Shown here one piece after another: positions 13,939-14,081 of a stretch of DNA of 14,081 bases. The stretch is from contig JAFRSL010000291.1 in the NCBI GenBank assembly GCA_017427625.1, positions 1 to 14,081 of the forward strand, written 5' to 3'. Positions within the stretch are counted from its first letter, which is position 1, and each line of letters opens with the position of its first letter. A model generated the notes under the pieces. The model was not told the origin of the DNA, did not search any database, and was given only the letters and a program-made list of their open reading frames with translations. Source of the stretch: Synergistaceae bacterium. Its GTDB lineage: Bacteria > Synergistota > Synergistia > Synergistales > Aminobacteriaceae. Both the position numbers and the translations under genes were made by a program.

Positions 13939-14081
13939 TCATGACATCAAACGTTCAGTGATTGCGACCAATGCTTTCACACCGTTAATCATTACGCTCT
14001 CATCAATGTCAAATTTCCCGTTGTGGTGCGGTGCGGTGATGTCGCTTCCGAGACCCATATACACCGCCTGCCCACCGTGAG
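13939..14081 (-). CDS. M20 family metallopeptidase/amidohydrolase (C-terminal end only)
   Basis: The reverse strand is open from the window edge to a TGA at 13941-13939, giving 46 complete codons. The translation begins HGGQAVYMGLGSDIT and continues APHHNGKFDIDESVMINGVK (20 residues). APHHNGKFDIDE is the C-terminal hallmark of M20 peptidases of the hippurate-hydrolase/aminoacylase type. These hydrolyse N-acyl amino acids or small peptides with two metal ions; the second His of such a motif belongs to the metal site. The final helix VKALVAITERLMS is usual. Most of the gene lies beyond 14081, so the substrate subtype cannot be given. It converges with the DUF697-like gene. Confidence 0.88.
   Translation of the reverse strand, partial: HGGQAVYMGLGSDITAPHHNGKFDIDESVMINGVKALVAITERLMS

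Noticed and set aside
1..14081. tRNA or rRNA genes, CRISPR arrays, prophage or plasmid origins
   Set aside because: No cloverleaf-like sequence, regular short repeats with spacers, iterons or phage structural genes were noticed on either strand by eye.

Overview
The window (14,081 bp, roughly 50% GC) is a piece of bacterial chromosome, almost fully coding and mostly on the + strand. It begins inside clpX and ends inside an M20-type peptidase gene. The proteins look most like those of anaerobic, gut-type bacteria of the Synergistota or a clostridial-like lineage. Hints are the canonical AGGAGG ribosome sites, TTG as a likely start in one gene, an Rpn-family nuclease, the UPF0237/UPF0210 pair and a HypA-like protein. 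The lineage is an inference from general resemblance; no rRNA or other phylogenetic marker was compared.

Region by region. (1) 1-1677: the 3' end of clpX, the ribosome-assembly GTPase engB, and a small secreted LprI-like protein. All three overlap by a few bases, and a good intrinsic terminator follows. (2) 1740-4904: a translation block, rpsB-tsf-(hairpin)-pyrH-frr, preceded by candidate promoters and a leader hairpin. (3) 4894-6069: an Rpn-family PD-(D/E)xK nuclease whose likely TTG start overlaps the end of frr, then an 88-residue protein that repeats the nuclease's C-terminal tail. (4) 6110-9871: a tightly packed run of orphan cheR, a HypA-like zinc-ribbon protein without the nickel-binding histidine, a UvrD/PcrA helicase and coaE. 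The last 59 nt of the helicase gene are read in another frame as the CoaE P-loop region. (5) 9963-12717: a cation diffusion facilitator with a manganese-type site signature, then the ACT protein (UPF0237) and its usual partner UPF0210, closed by a strong terminator. (6) 12767-13878: a small accessory-looking island with a ribbon-helix-helix regulator on the - strand, divergent from an LRAT/NC-type permuted papain-fold protein and a small DUF697-like hydrophobic protein. A 10-bp imperfect inverted repeat lies in the divergent region. (7) 13939-14081: the C-terminal end of an M20 peptidase on the - strand with its own terminator.

How the genes fit together. Regions 1, 2 and 4 are housekeeping: proteolysis, ribosome assembly, translation, UMP kinase, DNA repair and CoA synthesis. 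The nuclease cassette sits directly after frr, where many bacteria continue with uppS and cdsA. The most interesting parts are the helicase/CoaE overprint, the frr-coupled nuclease with its detached tail, and the regulator/LRAT/DUF697 island. The island is the best candidate for a poorly described system, but its function cannot be read from the sequence.
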